DNA of 64,000 bases from Enterobacteriaceae bacterium LSJC7 (GCA_000302695.1 AMFN01000003.1:124001-188000), one strand, 5' to 3'. Shown: positions 12,933 to 21,925, numbered from the stretch's first letter. Made by a program: numbers and translations. Notes: generated by a model from the sequence alone, not told the origin.

Positions 12933-13340
12933 CTACGCTTTTTGGTAGAGATCCCAGCGGTTGCCATAGAGATCTTCAAACACCACTACCGTTCCATACT
13001 CTTCCTCGCGGGGTTCTTCACAAAAATGTACCCCTTTTGCTTTCATGGAATGATAATCGCGCCAGAAATCATCGGTTTGTAGAAACAGGAATACTCTTCC
13101 GCCGCATTGGTTACCAATAAAACCTTCTTGCCGCTCGTTTGAGGCACGGGCCAGCAGGATGTTGCAGTCGCTTTCTGGGTTGGGTGTCACCACCACCCAG
13201 CGTTTTCCCGGTTGCGGCGTATCCTCAACGAGGGTAAAGCCCAGCTTGTCGGTGTAATACTCAATGGCACGATCGTAGTCATCAACCACGACAGCCACAC
13301 ACCCCAAACATCTTTTCTGTGTTCGCATTTTCTGATCCAT
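12933..13340 (-). CDS. VOC-family (glyoxalase / dioxygenase fold) protein
   Basis: About 135 aa with the vicinal-oxygen-chelate fold: CVAVVVDDYDRAIEYYTDKLGF at the start (first beta strand and helix, 'D-x-x-R-A-I-x-Y-Y' hallmark) and GTVVVFEDLYGNRWDLYQ at the end (strand with the 'D-x-x-G-N-x-W-x-L' hallmark). Such proteins are metal-dependent lyases, dioxygenases or resistance proteins. The C-terminal aspartate/asparagine-rich hallmark is present, but I cannot name a substrate. The frame is open further upstream to a TTG. I took ATG 13340 as start, with ATG 13328 equally possible because neither has a strong ribosome site. It stands alone between the LysR remnant and a long non-coding stretch. 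Confidence 0.8.
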   Translation of the reverse strand: MDQKMRTQKRCLGCVAVVVDDYDRAIEYYTDKLGFTLVEDTPQPGKRWVVVTPNPESDCNILLARASNERQEGFIGNQCGGRVFLFLQTDDFWRDYHSMKAKGVHFCEEPREEEYGTVVVFEDLYGNRWDLYQKA

Positions 13341-13847
13341 CTTATGAGATATATAACTTGCCCAGATACGTTTACCCAACCGGGATTGATGCCTGATTTA
13401 CCGGGTTCCCGGTTGCCAGTGTCTGATTCTGGTCATTATGGACATTTCACCGTAGACCCGACAGAGAATGTACGTCAGGGATAATGAACATCAACCCAAT
13501 AAAACAGGCCACTCACCAGACAAGTTGCCTTCTGTGCGGGATAATTTACGTACTCAAGCATAGCAGCGCGCAAAGGCATGTCTGAGGCTCTCATCGATGC
13601 ACAAAATAAAATATGGCGATTTACCTGAGTCAGGCCTTCACTGCGCAAGCGCTATCTGTAAAGCGAACTCAGATATAGGATGAGGAGCAGACGGGAATGT
13701 GGTGAACCGGGATGTTGCTGCCAGTAAACAGTGCCTGCATAACAACCCCCGGAAATAATTGTGCCCGTCGTGGGCGTGACCTGCGAATAGCACAGCCAGG
13801 CGTAACATCAGCGGTGACGGTACATACTTTGTGCCGTTTGCCTCCCG
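13341..13847. other. Non-coding stretch, nothing recognised
   Basis: About 500 bp between the VOC gene and the next minus-strand gene. No convincing ORF, hairpin terminator, tRNA or repeat was seen. The codon pattern in all frames is interrupted by stops. It may be decayed sequence, in keeping with the LysR remnant nearby. Confidence 0.5.
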
Positions 13848-14177
13848 CTATTTTGCAGGCGTCATTATCTCAAGCGCGGAATTAACCTGTAGCGTGGTAT
13901 CAACCCCTGTTTCGGTGTTCACCATCGGCAGTTCTTTAAAATCGGCCAGAAAATCATCGCCTTTCACACTTCTTACCTGTGGTGCGCTAGCGTTTCTTCT
14001 CTCTTCTTTAACATACAGCGCCAGGATGCCCACCATGCGGCGGTGATCGTCAAGTGTGTAATCTTTTGGCAGTGAAACATAGGAAAAATAACGCTCACCG
14101 TCCTGCGATACCATAGGGATAGGTACCTGAATAAATTGTTCTTCTGAAATCCCTTTAATCATTTCTCTACCTGCCAT
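13848..14177 (-). CDS. Conserved-looking hypothetical protein, 109 aa
   Basis: Not recognised. Start chosen at ATG 14177 because AAGGAAG lies 5-11 nt upstream; an upstream GTG (14204) lacks such a site. The protein is soluble with no signal peptide or membrane segment. It begins MAGREMIKGISEEQFIQVPI, has a charged middle (KDYTLDDHRRMVGILALYVKE) that looks helical, and ends in a polar tail (TLQVNSALEIMTPAK). No cysteine or obvious metal or nucleotide motif is present. The neighbour 0.3 kb upstream on the same strand is a deoxyribosyltransferase-like gene, but the gap argues against a tight operon. The strong ribosome site is the main reason to believe it is real. Confidence 0.65.
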   Translation of the reverse strand: MAGREMIKGISEEQFIQVPIPMVSQDGERYFSYVSLPKDYTLDDHRRMVGILALYVKEERRNASAPQVRSVKGDDFLADFKELPMVNTETGVDTTLQVNSALEIMTPAK

Positions 14178-14488
14178 GTTAGCTTCCTTATTGTCCAGAG
14201 ACACGCTATGTATCTTTAATACTCAATCGACTTCAGGCGATTTGTATAAGATATAATACGAAATTTATTCAATAATCCTGGCGAAAAGTAGAATAATAGA
14301 AACCAGACGCCATAACTTTAAAAACAGCGCGTTATCATATCATTTTCCATTCTATTTGGAACAGGCAATCTCATAAAGGGATGGTTATTATGAAGAGGAT
14401 ATCGGCCGTCGAAGCAAAACGTCTTGAGGCATAAGAAAAGTATCTTAATTAAGCATGGTTAATGGTCGCCAGAGCGACCATCAGCACA
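14178..14488. other. AT-rich intergenic stretch with a 14-codon ORF
   Basis: AT-rich DNA. The only reading of note is a plus-strand ATG (about 14391) that opens MKRISAVEAKRLEA and stops after 14 codons. It could be the start of a broken gene (the opening resembles rhodanese-type proteins) but is too short to assign. Nothing else recognised. Confidence 0.4.
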
Positions 14489-14929
14489 TCAGAATACATC
14501 GCCAATAAAGATATTGCTTTTGAGATTTTTAAAATCGCAGTCAGCCAGCTCATCAATATTATTTAAATAATATGTCAGGCTCTCAGAAATCATCAGGTTT
14601 AACTTTGGCCCTTTTTCCTGAATAATAATCAGCGGTTTTTTATGGGCGTGTGCATAACCAATTTCATACGCTGTGCCACTGTCAACGTGATCGTCAATGT
14701 AATCTACGACAGCAACAACAATCGTCGCCTCATCGAGATGTTTGATATCATTTTTAAAGATAAAATCACGCCACGGTAAGCTGCCGACCTCCAGGTCTTG
14801 CGGATCTGCCTTACGCGGTGAGAAATAAGTATCAACCGTTTTGTTACTGTCCAGCGCCTGCTCTACACGCTGCACGCGGTCAATTTGCTCGTCGCTAAAA
14901 AAAGGGCTGGCAAGATAAATATTAACCAT
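14489..14929 (-). CDS. Nucleoside 2-deoxyribosyltransferase-like protein
   Basis: 146 aa. The opening MVNIYLASPFFSDEQIDRV and the segment VDSGTAYEIGYAHAHKKPLI are the two hallmarks of the nucleoside 2-deoxyribosyltransferase family. The glutamate in D-S-G-T-A-Y-E is the expected catalytic nucleophile, and the first motif builds the nucleoside pocket. Members cleave or exchange the N-glycosidic bond of (deoxy)nucleosides, and related proteins act as nucleotide N-hydrolases. Length fits the family. AGGAGG lies ahead of the ATG. It is a cytoplasmic protein in an accessory, AT-rich stretch, with an EAL protein divergently encoded next door. The true substrate (free nucleoside, nucleotide or modified base) cannot be told from sequence. 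Confidence 0.85.
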   Translation of the reverse strand: MVNIYLASPFFSDEQIDRVQRVEQALDSNKTVDTYFSPRKADPQDLEVGSLPWRDFIFKNDIKHLDEATIVVAVVDYIDDHVDSGTAYEIGYAHAHKKPLIIIQEKGPKLNLMISESLTYYLNNIDELADCDFKNLKSNIFIGDVF

Positions 14930-15335
14930 TAACGCATTCCTCCTGAACGAATATCATACAAACCTTCCTTATCAGCGGCAGAAAATACCTGATAATGCGG
15001 CTGATTTCACGCAGCGTCTTAAACGCTGCCGTCTCATTATCATCTACTGGGTGGCTTGCTGTAAAGACCAGCAACGAACCCGCGCAGGCCGCACGTGAAG
15101 GCTATTATGCTGATAATGCGCCTTTATTTATTGCCGCTTTTTTTATCGAGAAAATATTAACCGACAATAATAAATCGCCTGGCATCGCAATAATAACCCA
15201 CGCTATTAAATCGGCTCTAAGCAATTCAGGGCCGACGAGAAACCTCCGTACATTATTCAGGGTTGAAGTCATTACCACTGGACGGTATTATGAGCTGTCA
15301 CTGTGCCTCACCCTCGTCCTGGAAATTAAAACGTA
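14930..15335. other. AT-rich region between divergent genes
   Basis: Carries the promoters of the two divergent genes. A plus-strand frame is open from 14995 to 15336, ending in a TAATG overlap with the EAL gene, but its translation looks like random composition, has no ribosome site and no recognisable domain. I do not call it a gene. Confidence 0.4.
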
Positions 15336-16088
15336 ATGCAAGACAGCATTAATTATATTTTACGCTGCATCAGCGAAAATAAAGAGCCGTTGCCTGTCGA
15401 TATTTATTTGCAACCTTTTTTTGATCTGAATGAATTTCGCTGTCTCGGAGCAGAAATTTTAGCCCGTGGTATTCATCAGCATACCGTTGTCCCGCCGCTC
15501 TTTTTTATTCACTCTGTTGAAGAAAACACCAGCGAAATGTACCGCCTCGGTCATCATATTCTGCGGCAATTCTTTGAACACATGGAAAGATCATCCGGCG
15601 ATGAGCAGCAAAATAAACTATACAGTCTGAACATTTCACTCAAACAGCTCGCCCGCCCTCACTTCTCTGACGATATTATCGCGCTTGCGCAACGGCGAAA
15701 ATGCAGTCCCCACAATCTGATTCTTGAAATCACCGAAACCTGCCAGGAAAGAAACTGTCTCGCGGCGCAAAACCTTCACCGCTTGCGCCAGTATGGCTTC
15801 AGTCTGGCCTGGGACGATATCTGTCACAGTGAGGAACTGGAGGAAAAAAATGCGTTTGTGCTGAGTGATTACATCAAACTCGACCGCTCTCTGTTGATGG
15901 ATGCTAATCGCCACGAAGCGAAATCCATCATCGCGCACGCGCATGGCAAAGGCCAGAAAGTCATTGCCGAAGGCATTGAAACCCCTGAGCACGTTGATTT
16001 TATGCGCCAGCAGCAGGTTTCGATTGCCCAGGGCTATCTGTTTTCCCGCCCGCTGGAGAAGATGCGTTTTAACGCGCAGTATCTCTGA
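15336..16088 (+). CDS. Stand-alone EAL-domain cyclic-di-GMP phosphodiesterase
   Basis: 250 aa consisting of one EAL domain with no sensor or GGDEF part, similar in build to the MrkJ type. It should hydrolyse c-di-GMP to pGpG in the cytoplasm. Residues of the active site seen in order: E in LGAEILARG (in place of EALLR), N in SLNISLKQL, E in ILEITETC, the DD pair in AWDDICHSEE, K in IKLDRSLL, E in VIAEGIETPEH, and Q in AQGYLFSRPLE. All catalytic positions look kept, but the loop after DD reads ICHSEELEEK where active enzymes usually have FGTGYSSL, so activity may be weak or need dimerization. No clear ribosome site precedes ATG 15336. Alternative reading: an EAL protein acting through protein contacts, like YdiV. 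Confidence 0.85.
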   Translation: MQDSINYILRCISENKEPLPVDIYLQPFFDLNEFRCLGAEILARGIHQHTVVPPLFFIHSVEENTSEMYRLGHHILRQFFEHMERSSGDEQQNKLYSLNISLKQLARPHFSDDIIALAQRRKCSPHNLILEITETCQERNCLAAQNLHRLRQYGFSLAWDDICHSEELEEKNAFVLSDYIKLDRSLLMDANRHEAKSIIAHAHGKGQKVIAEGIETPEHVDFMRQQQVSIAQGYLFSRPLEKMRFNAQYL

Positions 16089-16226
16089 CTCGCGTCCGGT
16101 TCCCTGATAAGCACCGGGTGCGCGGTGCTTACGTTGTGGTAAGCAAGAATAAAATTAAGCATGTTGTAACTAATTTGATGGTTTATACCGCAGCTATAAC
16201 CGGGTGAGTATACAAAGACGCGCACA

Positions 16227-16763
16227 TCAGGTGCGCGTGAGGAGTTTGTAGTAAAATTGGGTGGCGCTCGGTGTACCGTCTGGCATCAACGCATATTCAG
16301 GGATCTTGCCCGCCCGCTGCCAGCCAGTGCATTGATAAAAATGCTCGGCACCGCTGCCGCTTACCGTATCAAGCACCAGCACGCGCCGCCCGGCCTCCCA
16401 CGCGATATGCTCCAGCGCATTCATAAGCTGGCGTGCAACACCTGCGCGACGTGCCGCCGGGTGGACCAGCAGCTTTGCCACCTCACCCCGGTGCGGCTGA
16501 TTCTCCGGCAGAGCGAACAACAGTTGCACCGCGCCGAGCAATCTGCCCTGCTCATCCAGCGCCACCAGCAGCTGGCGCTCCTCACGCAAAATACTGCTGG
16601 CAACGTTGTGCCAGAATGCGGCGGCCTTCTGGTGTGAGAGCGGTTGCAAAAAACCCACTGACGCGCCGTCTTCCACACAGGCTATTAACAGAGCGCTCAG
16701 CGCGGCACTCTGCTCGCCCACGGCCGTTGCACTCAGGCTCACAATCTCTGTCGCAGATGCCAT
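16227..16763 (-). CDS. GNAT-family N-acetyltransferase
   Basis: 178 aa from ATG 16763, which has GGGAAGAG just upstream (an upstream start at 16787 does not). The GNAT core is clear: VALDEQGRLLGAVQLLFAL (strand 2-3), then GEVAKLLVHPAARRAGVARQ (strand 4 and the acetyl-CoA pyrophosphate loop, R-R-A-G-V-A), then a C-terminal LDTVSGSGAEHFYQCTGW segment. It transfers acetyl from acetyl-CoA to an amine. The pattern recalls aminoglycoside or tabtoxin-type acetyltransferases, but the substrate is not determinable. It lies downstream of dgcF on the same strand with only about 80 bp between, so co-transcription is possible. Confidence 0.85.
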   Translation of the reverse strand: MASATEIVSLSATAVGEQSAALSALLIACVEDGASVGFLQPLSHQKAAAFWHNVASSILREERQLLVALDEQGRLLGAVQLLFALPENQPHRGEVAKLLVHPAARRAGVARQLMNALEHIAWEAGRRVLVLDTVSGSGAEHFYQCTGWQRAGKIPEYALMPDGTPSATQFYYKLLTRT

Positions 16764-16841
16764 ATCTCTTCCCGTAAATGACAACACTCACGTAAAGAGA
16801 ATATATGAAACCACCTGCACTGCCGTCAGAGGAAATACTTA

Positions 16842-17810
16842 TTAACGCGCAACATGACGCGCTTTTTTCATGTGATACATTCCGCGATCGGCGGCATCAA
16901 TCAGCGCATCCAGCGTCTCGTGATGGTCAGGGTTGTACTCCTCCACGCCCCAGGAGAACTGTAGCTGCCACGGATTGCCTGCGCTGCGGTTATAACTCTC
17001 AACTTTGTCCTGTAACGACTGCATCGCCAGCCATGCACCGTCTACGTCACTGTCAATAAATAATACGCTGAACTCATCGCCGCCCTGGCGCGAGATGACG
17101 TCAGCATCACGAAAACTTTGCTTCATTAGCTGTGCCATTGCCACCAGCGCCTGGTCGCCCGCCCGGTGACCCCAGGTGTCGTTGATTTCTTTGAAGTAAT
17201 CGAGATCGATATAACTCAGGCTAAGTGGTTCGCCGCGCCGCTTGCCACTGAGCAGTGCATAGTTTCCCAGCGTGGTAAAACCCCGGCGATTCGAAAGCCC
17301 GGTCAGTTCATCGCGAATCGTGTTATTTAGCACCGAAAATTCATCTTCAACAATGGCCGCCAGGTCCTGAAGAATGCTGATTTGTGCACAGGTGAGTGAA
17401 TGCGGCTTATCGTCTACCAGGCACAGTGAGCCTATCGCGTAGCCGTCCGGGCTACGGACCGGGCAGCCTGCGTAAAAACGCAGATGCGGCGGGCCTGTCA
17501 CCAATGGGTTATCAAAAAAACGGTCGTCTTTGAGTGCATCTTCCACCACCATGGGGGAAAACTCCAGAATCGCATGGCCGCAAAAAGAGATTTCTCGCGG
17601 CACGCCGTTGCGCTCCCAGCCCACACAGGACTGTAGCCAAAGCTCATTGGCGTCCACCAGACTCAACAGCGCGTATTGGGTACCAAAAAGGTGGCGCGCC
17701 AACCGGGTAATACGATCAAAACGTTCTGAAGGTGCAGATCCAACGAGTCCGCTGGCATGGAGAGAGCGCAAGCGGGCCGGCTCGTTAGCCGGTATTTCTG
17801 GAGCTTTCAT
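16842..17810 (-). CDS. dgcF: GAF-GGDEF diguanylate cyclase, YneF/DgcF type
   Basis: 322 aa cytoplasmic enzyme that makes c-di-GMP from two GTP. N-terminal GAF sensor domain (about 20-155) followed by a GGDEF domain (about 160-322). RQGGDEF keeps the catalytic signature, and RDAD lies five residues before GGDEF, giving an intact allosteric inhibition (I) site. The DELTGLSNRRGF start of the cyclase domain is also typical. Gene order with yneG-glsB-sad-yneJ matches E. coli, where this position holds yneF (dgcF). A counteracting EAL protein lies about 0.8 kb away in this window. Start ATG 17810 has AGG 8-10 nt upstream. Confidence 0.93.
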   Translation of the reverse strand: MKAPEIPANEPARLRSLHASGLVGSAPSERFDRITRLARHLFGTQYALLSLVDANELWLQSCVGWERNGVPREISFCGHAILEFSPMVVEDALKDDRFFDNPLVTGPPHLRFYAGCPVRSPDGYAIGSLCLVDDKPHSLTCAQISILQDLAAIVEDEFSVLNNTIRDELTGLSNRRGFTTLGNYALLSGKRRGEPLSLSYIDLDYFKEINDTWGHRAGDQALVAMAQLMKQSFRDADVISRQGGDEFSVLFIDSDVDGAWLAMQSLQDKVESYNRSAGNPWQLQFSWGVEEYNPDHHETLDALIDAADRGMYHMKKARHVAR

Positions 17811-17850
17811 ACGCGTACCTGTTGCAGTGTTCTACTTTAAGCATAACGTA

Positions 17851-18222
17851 TTACGCGCCGGGAGGTAGCGGATTCATCTCGCTCAACAACCAACGCCAGA
17901 TAACCGCCAGCACATAGCGTTGCTGAGACTCATTGAGCGCCGTTCCCGACGCAATACCGTGCCATTTTGCCAGGCAGCCACGACAACAGGTTGCCGTCGC
18001 ATGCTGGGCGATAAACACCGGGTGACCGCGCATTGGCGTTTGTTTGCCATCGTTTTGCGGATGTGCGGGCGCAAGCCTGTGGGAAATAAAGTCGACTGCA
18101 TGACGTTCAATGACATCAGCTCCTTTCTCAAGGCAGTACCGACGCTCCTTGTCGCCCAGCCGAAAGCGGCGGCGAAACGCCGAACGCTCAAGACGGGCAA
18201 AAACCGCATCCGTATTACACAT
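17851..18222 (-). CDS. yneG: YneG family protein (DUF4186)
   Basis: 123 aa, function unknown. The family hallmark GKQTPMRGHPVFIAQHATAT is followed by the cysteine cluster CCRGCLAKWHGI, which suggests metal binding (Zn or Fe-S). The N-terminus (AFRRRFRLGDKERRYCLEKG) matches the E. coli protein almost residue for residue. AAAGGAG sits at proper distance from ATG 18222. It lies between dgcF and glsB as in E. coli, with only 40 bp to dgcF, so the two probably share a transcript. Confidence 0.9.
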   Translation of the reverse strand: MCNTDAVFARLERSAFRRRFRLGDKERRYCLEKGADVIERHAVDFISHRLAPAHPQNDGKQTPMRGHPVFIAQHATATCCRGCLAKWHGIASGTALNESQQRYVLAVIWRWLLSEMNPLPPGA

Positions 18223-18317
18223 GTTCTACTCCTTTGGACATCACCCTCACAGGCGATTGAACTGCCGTTTAACCTGGTGGGCATACAGTGCGTAGTATCA
18301 CAGGAGACGGAGCGGTC

Positions 18318-18434
18318 ATGCGACAGAAACGGATTCAGGAAATGATACTGATTGGCACAATTATGGGCGTGGTGAGCGCGGCATTCAGTGGTGTCTGTCT
18401 GCTGCTCTTTATGGCTCTCAGCGCCGGCACATAA
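18318..18434 (+). CDS. Possible 38-aa single-pass membrane protein
   Basis: ATG 18318 preceded by GGAG with 5-nt spacing opens a 38-codon frame: a short basic start (MRQKRIQEM) and then a hydrophobic stretch (ILIGTIMGVVSAAFSGVCLL and on) that would make one transmembrane helix with the N-terminus in the cytoplasm (positive-inside). The stop codon ends on the base before the last base of glsB, so the two genes meet tail to tail. I do not recognise it as a named small protein. Good ribosome site, charge pattern and exact packing between neighbours favour a real gene. Confidence 0.6.
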   Translation: MRQKRIQEMILIGTIMGVVSAAFSGVCLLLFMALSAGT

Positions 18435-19361
18435 TCAGAAAATGGAACGGCCTATTTTATCGGCCAGACGTTCCAGCGCGGCAATTCCTGCCAGCGAATT
18501 TCCCGCCGCATCCAACTCCGGGCTCCAGACTGCAATGGACATCTCATGAGGCACAACGGCAATTATGCCGCCGCCCACGCCAGACTTACCCGGCATACCG
18601 ACACGCCACGCAAACTCTCCTGAACTTTCATACATACCGCTGGTGGCCATCAACGCATTCACCTGACGCGTTTGCAGCGGTGTAATTACCGGCGTCTGCA
18701 GGCCTGGAGCACGTCCCTGGCAGGCGAGAAATAAAAAGGTCTGCGCCAGCTCAATACAGTTCATTTTTAGCGCGCAGTAATGAAAATAATTTTGCAGCAC
18801 TGCGGTTACGTCATTTTCGAAATTACCAAATGACTTCATCAGCCAGGCGATGGCGGCATTGCGGGCAGAATGTTCAAATTCAGAGCGAGCAATGGCGGCA
18901 TCGTAAACCAGATCCGGGCAACCACTTAGCGTACGTACCACTTCCAGCATACGCTGGCGCGGCGCACTGAGGCGGCTTTGCAGCATGTCGCACACTACCA
19001 GCGCCCCCGCATTGATAAACGGGTTACGCGGCTTGCCGCGTTCAAGCTCCAGCTGTACCAGCGAGTTAAACGGCTGCCCGGAGGGATCTTTACCCACCCG
19101 CTGCCAGATTTCCTGCTCATCGTAAAGCCCCATCGCCAGAATCAGGCTCAGCACTTTTGAGATGGACTGAATAGAGAAGCGCTCAGCGGCATCCCCGGCA
19201 GAATAACACTCACCCTCAACGGTGCAGACCGCAATGCCCAGCCGCCTGGCAGGGACATCGGCAAGGGCTGGTATATAGCTGGCAACCTTGCCCTGACCCA
19301 TTAACGGGCGCACCTGCGCCAGAATGTCTTCCAGTAATTGATTGTTTAACGGCACAGGCAC
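18435..19361 (-). CDS. glsB: Glutaminase 2 (GlsB/YneH)
   Basis: 308 aa, the same length as E. coli GlsB when read from GTG 19361, which has GGAG 5 nt upstream; the longer open frame has no such site. It hydrolyses L-glutamine to glutamate and ammonia in the cytoplasm. It belongs to the serine-dependent beta-lactamase-like glutaminases: the S-x-x-K motif is in [13 protein letters not shown], and the conserved [15 protein letters not shown] and [15 protein letters not shown] segments are present. The gene is 69 bp from sad on the same strand, as in E. coli, so glutamate and GABA-linked metabolism may be co-expressed. Confidence 0.95.
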   Translation of the reverse strand: MPVPLNNQLLEDILAQVRPLMGQGKVASYIPALADVPARRLGIAVCTVEGECYSAGDAAERFSIQSISKVLSLILAMGLYDEQEIWQRVGKDPSGQPFNSLVQLELERGKPRNPFINAGALVVCDMLQSRLSAPRQRMLEVVRTLSGCPDLVYDAAIARSEFEHSARNAAIAWLMKSFGNFENDVTAVLQNYFHYCALKMNCIELAQTFLFLACQGRAPGLQTPVITPLQTRQVNALMATSGMYESSGEFAWRVGMPGKSGVGGGIIAVVPHEMSIAVWSPELDAAGNSLAGIAALERLADKIGRSIF

Positions 19362-19429
19362 AGCAACTCCGGGCAGCAAAAAAATGGGGGCGCAGTATAC
19401 TCCCTGCGCCCTGCTATCGCCAGGTAACC

Positions 19430-20818
19430 TTAACGCCGGTCTTTCCACACCGTCTGCACGTTGCAAAACTCATGCAGTCCAAAATGTGACAATTCGCGGC
19501 CAAAGCCACTTTTCTTCACGCCGCCAAAGGCCACGCGCGGGTCGCTGGCGCTGTAACCATTGATAAACACGCCACCGCACTCCAGGCGCTCGGTCATCTC
19601 CTGGGCAAGCGCGCTATTGGCGCTAAAGAGTGTGGCAGACAAACCAAACTCGCTGTCATTCGCCAGGGCCAGCGCATGCCCGGCATCCCGCGCCACGGTG
19701 ATGCTGGCAACCGGGCCAAACAACTCCTCTCGAAACGCCGTCATGTCAGGCGTGACGTTACCGAGCACCGTTGGGGCATAATAGTTGCCCGCCCCGGCCA
19801 GCTTTTCGCCACCTAACAGAAGCTGCGCGCCCTGTGCCAGCGAGTCCTGAACCTGCTGGTGCAGCTCATCGCGTAAATCAAAACGTGCCATTGGCCCAAT
19901 ATAGTTGTGCTCGTCAACAGGCGAGCCAACGGACAGCGCCTGCACAGCCGCGACAAACTTCTCGGTAAATGCATCTGCAATGCCTGCTTCAACAATAAAA
20001 CGCTTGGCAGCGGCACAGACCTGCCCGGTATTTTGATAGCGCCCAATAACGGCGGCTTTTACCGCCTCATTAAGGTCAGCGTCATTGAGTACGATAAACG
20101 GATCGCTGCCGCCCAGTTCCAGTACGCACTTCTTCAGCGCCGCTCCGGCCTGCGCACCAATCGCCGCACCGGCACGTACGCTACCGGTCACGGTAACGCC
20201 TGCAACGCGCACATCACGAATCATCTGGCTCACACCCTCAGGCGTAGCGTTGATCACGCTAAAGGCGCCCTGTGGGAAACCGGCCTCGCGAAACATGTCA
20301 TCAATTAACCACGCACAGCCCATCACTGATGGCGCATGCTTGAGCAGATAGCTGTTTCCGGCAAGCAAAATCGGCACAGCACCGCGCAGTACCTGCCACA
20401 GCGGAAAATTCCATGGCATCACGGCCAGCACCGGACCGAGCGGACGGTACTCAATGCTCGCCTGCTGGTTTTCCACCAGCGTGGGTTCACTTTGCAGCAT
20501 GGCCGGACCGTGCTCTGCATACCAGTCACACAAGTTCGCCGTTTTGCTGACCTCAGCGCGCGCCTGGGCGATGGGCTTGCCCATTTCCTGGCAAATGCGC
20601 TGCGCCATGTCTTCAGCGCGATGACGTAGTACCGCACCGAGTGCACGCAACTTTTGTGCACGAACGGCCACCGGCTGGGTGCGCCAGTGGCGGTAGCCCT
20701 CGCTTGCCACCGCTAGCGCCTGGTCCACATCATGCTCACTCGCCCAGGGCCAGGCTCCCACCTGTTCGCCGGTTGCCGGGTTAATGGAAATGGCGTGCGT
20801 TGCCGCTGTTATTGTCAT
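19430..20818 (-). CDS. sad: NAD+-dependent succinate semialdehyde dehydrogenase (Sad/YneI)
   Basis: 462 aa, equal to E. coli Sad. It oxidises succinate semialdehyde to succinate, feeding GABA or putrescine carbon into the TCA cycle. Aldehyde dehydrogenase marks: MPWNFPLWQ (cofactor loop), VTGSVRAG (Rossmann), [10 protein letters not shown] (general-base glutamate) and [12 protein letters not shown] (catalytic cysteine). Start ATG 20818 has GGAGA upstream; the frame is open further but without support. The divergent LysR gene yneJ lies about 110 bp away and is its likely regulator. The downstream gene is glsB. Confidence 0.96.
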   Translation of the reverse strand: MTITAATHAISINPATGEQVGAWPWASEHDVDQALAVASEGYRHWRTQPVAVRAQKLRALGAVLRHRAEDMAQRICQEMGKPIAQARAEVSKTANLCDWYAEHGPAMLQSEPTLVENQQASIEYRPLGPVLAVMPWNFPLWQVLRGAVPILLAGNSYLLKHAPSVMGCAWLIDDMFREAGFPQGAFSVINATPEGVSQMIRDVRVAGVTVTGSVRAGAAIGAQAGAALKKCVLELGGSDPFIVLNDADLNEAVKAAVIGRYQNTGQVCAAAKRFIVEAGIADAFTEKFVAAVQALSVGSPVDEHNYIGPMARFDLRDELHQQVQDSLAQGAQLLLGGEKLAGAGNYYAPTVLGNVTPDMTAFREELFGPVASITVARDAGHALALANDSEFGLSATLFSANSALAQEMTERLECGGVFINGYSASDPRVAFGGVKKSGFGRELSHFGLHEFCNVQTVWKDRR

Positions 20819-20926
20819 AAGGGTTCTCCACCGTCGCGGGATACAAAGTATTAACACTGTAAAGGGCTGGTGCTTTCCTGAAAACTGAATAATATTGATT
20901 CCGGCATTCACAAAATGAGAAAGGCT

Positions 20927-21799
20927 ATGGATCTGACACAGCTGGAGATGTTCAACGCCATTGCTGAAACCGGCAGTATCACCGCAGCGGCAAAACGTGT
21001 GCACCGCGTGCCGTCAAACCTGACCACCCGCGTACGCCAGCTTGAAGCCAGTCTCGGGGTGGAACTCTTTATTCGCGAAAACCAGCGGCTGCGCCTGTCG
21101 CCCGCCGGACACAGCTTTCTTGATTACAGCCGCCGTATCCTGGCGCTGGTTGACGAGGCTCGCACTGTCGTCAGCGGAGAAACACCGCGCGGCACTCTTG
21201 CACTCGGCTCGCTGGAGAGTACCGCCGCCGTACGCATACCGGCCATCCTGGCCGAATTTAACCGGTGCTTTGAGCGCATTCATCTCACGCTCAGTACCGG
21301 TCCGTCCGGGGATATGCTGGACGGCGTACTCGGTGGCACACTGGCGGCCGCGTTTGTTGACGGGCCAGTGCTGCACCCGGCGCTGGAAGGCGTGGCTGTG
21401 TTTGATGAAGAAATGGTTGTTATCGCCCCGGCAGGCCATGCCCCCATCCTGCGAGCACAGGATGTTAACGGCCGCAGTATTTACGCTTTTCGCGCCAACT
21501 GCTCCTATCGCCGCCATTTTGAAAGCTGGTTTCAGGACGATGACGCCATGCCTGGCAAAATCCATGAAATGGAGTCGTATCACGGTATGCTGGCCTGTGT
21601 CATTGCCGGTGCCGGGCTGGCGCTGATGCCGCGCAGCATGCTGGAAAGTATGCCTGGAAGTCATCAGGTTTCGGTCTGGCCGCTGGCAGATGGCTGGCGT
21701 ACGCTTGCCACCTGGCTTGTCTGGCGGCGCGGCGCCAGAACCCCGCAGCTGGACGCCTTTGCCGGACTGTTGCCTGCCCATAACTCACATTATACGTGA
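20927..21799 (+). CDS. yneJ: LysR-family regulator YneJ (PtrR)
   Basis: 290 aa. N-terminal winged helix ([20 protein letters not shown], then [20 protein letters not shown]) and a C-terminal effector-binding domain with the [15 protein letters not shown] stretch shared with E. coli YneJ. It is divergent from sad, the classic layout of a LysR regulator and its target; in E. coli this protein (also called PtrR) controls sad in putrescine/nitrogen response. ATG 20927 aligns with the E. coli start and has AAAGG just before it. An in-frame ATG at 20915 would add four residues. The stop codon lies inside a small palindrome (see 21796-21925). Confidence 0.94.
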   Translation: MDLTQLEMFNAIAETGSITAAAKRVHRVPSNLTTRVRQLEASLGVELFIRENQRLRLSPAGHSFLDYSRRILALVDEARTVVSGETPRGTLALGSLESTAAVRIPAILAEFNRCFERIHLTLSTGPSGDMLDGVLGGTLAAAFVDGPVLHPALEGVAVFDEEMVVIAPAGHAPILRAQDVNGRSIYAFRANCSYRRHFESWFQDDDAMPGKIHEMESYHGMLACVIAGAGLALMPRSMLESMPGSHQVSVWPLADGWRTLATWLVWRRGARTPQLDAFAGLLPAHNSHYT

Positions 21800-21925
21800 C
21801 AACGTCACTTATAGTTAACCTGCAAAACCATGCGTGGTGAGTACGCCCTGCATTAAACCCACCTCACTCCATAACCACCGGACGCTCTCATCGTCCGGTC
21901 CAGTAAAAGTGACAACGTCACTTTT
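21796..21925. repeat. Two copies of palindrome GTGAC-AAC-GTCACTT
   Basis: The 15-mer GTGACAACGTCACTT occurs at 21796-21810 (over the yneJ stop codon) and at 21909-21923. In the second copy the palindrome extends to 9-bp arms (AAAAGTGAC / GTCACTTTT, 21905-21925) and is followed by TTTATTT, so that copy could end the yneJ transcript. A related palindrome (GTGAC-ACT-GTCAC) is at 50042-50054 downstream of dmsD. Function unknown: operator, terminator or remnant of a small repeat. Confidence 0.7.

Noticed and set aside
14995-15336. 113-codon plus-strand frame upstream of the EAL gene, overlapping it by TAATG
   Set aside because: Translation has no domain or conserved look, no ribosome site, and mixed composition. 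The overlap with the next start is probably chance.
16109-16131. AAGCACCG / CGGTGCTT hairpin after the EAL gene as a terminator
   Set aside because: No T run follows. It may help stop transcription but I could not support the call.
20819-21004. 62-codon N-terminal extension of Sad
   Set aside because: Runs into the divergent yneJ start region. ATG 20818 has a ribosome site and gives the exact family length.
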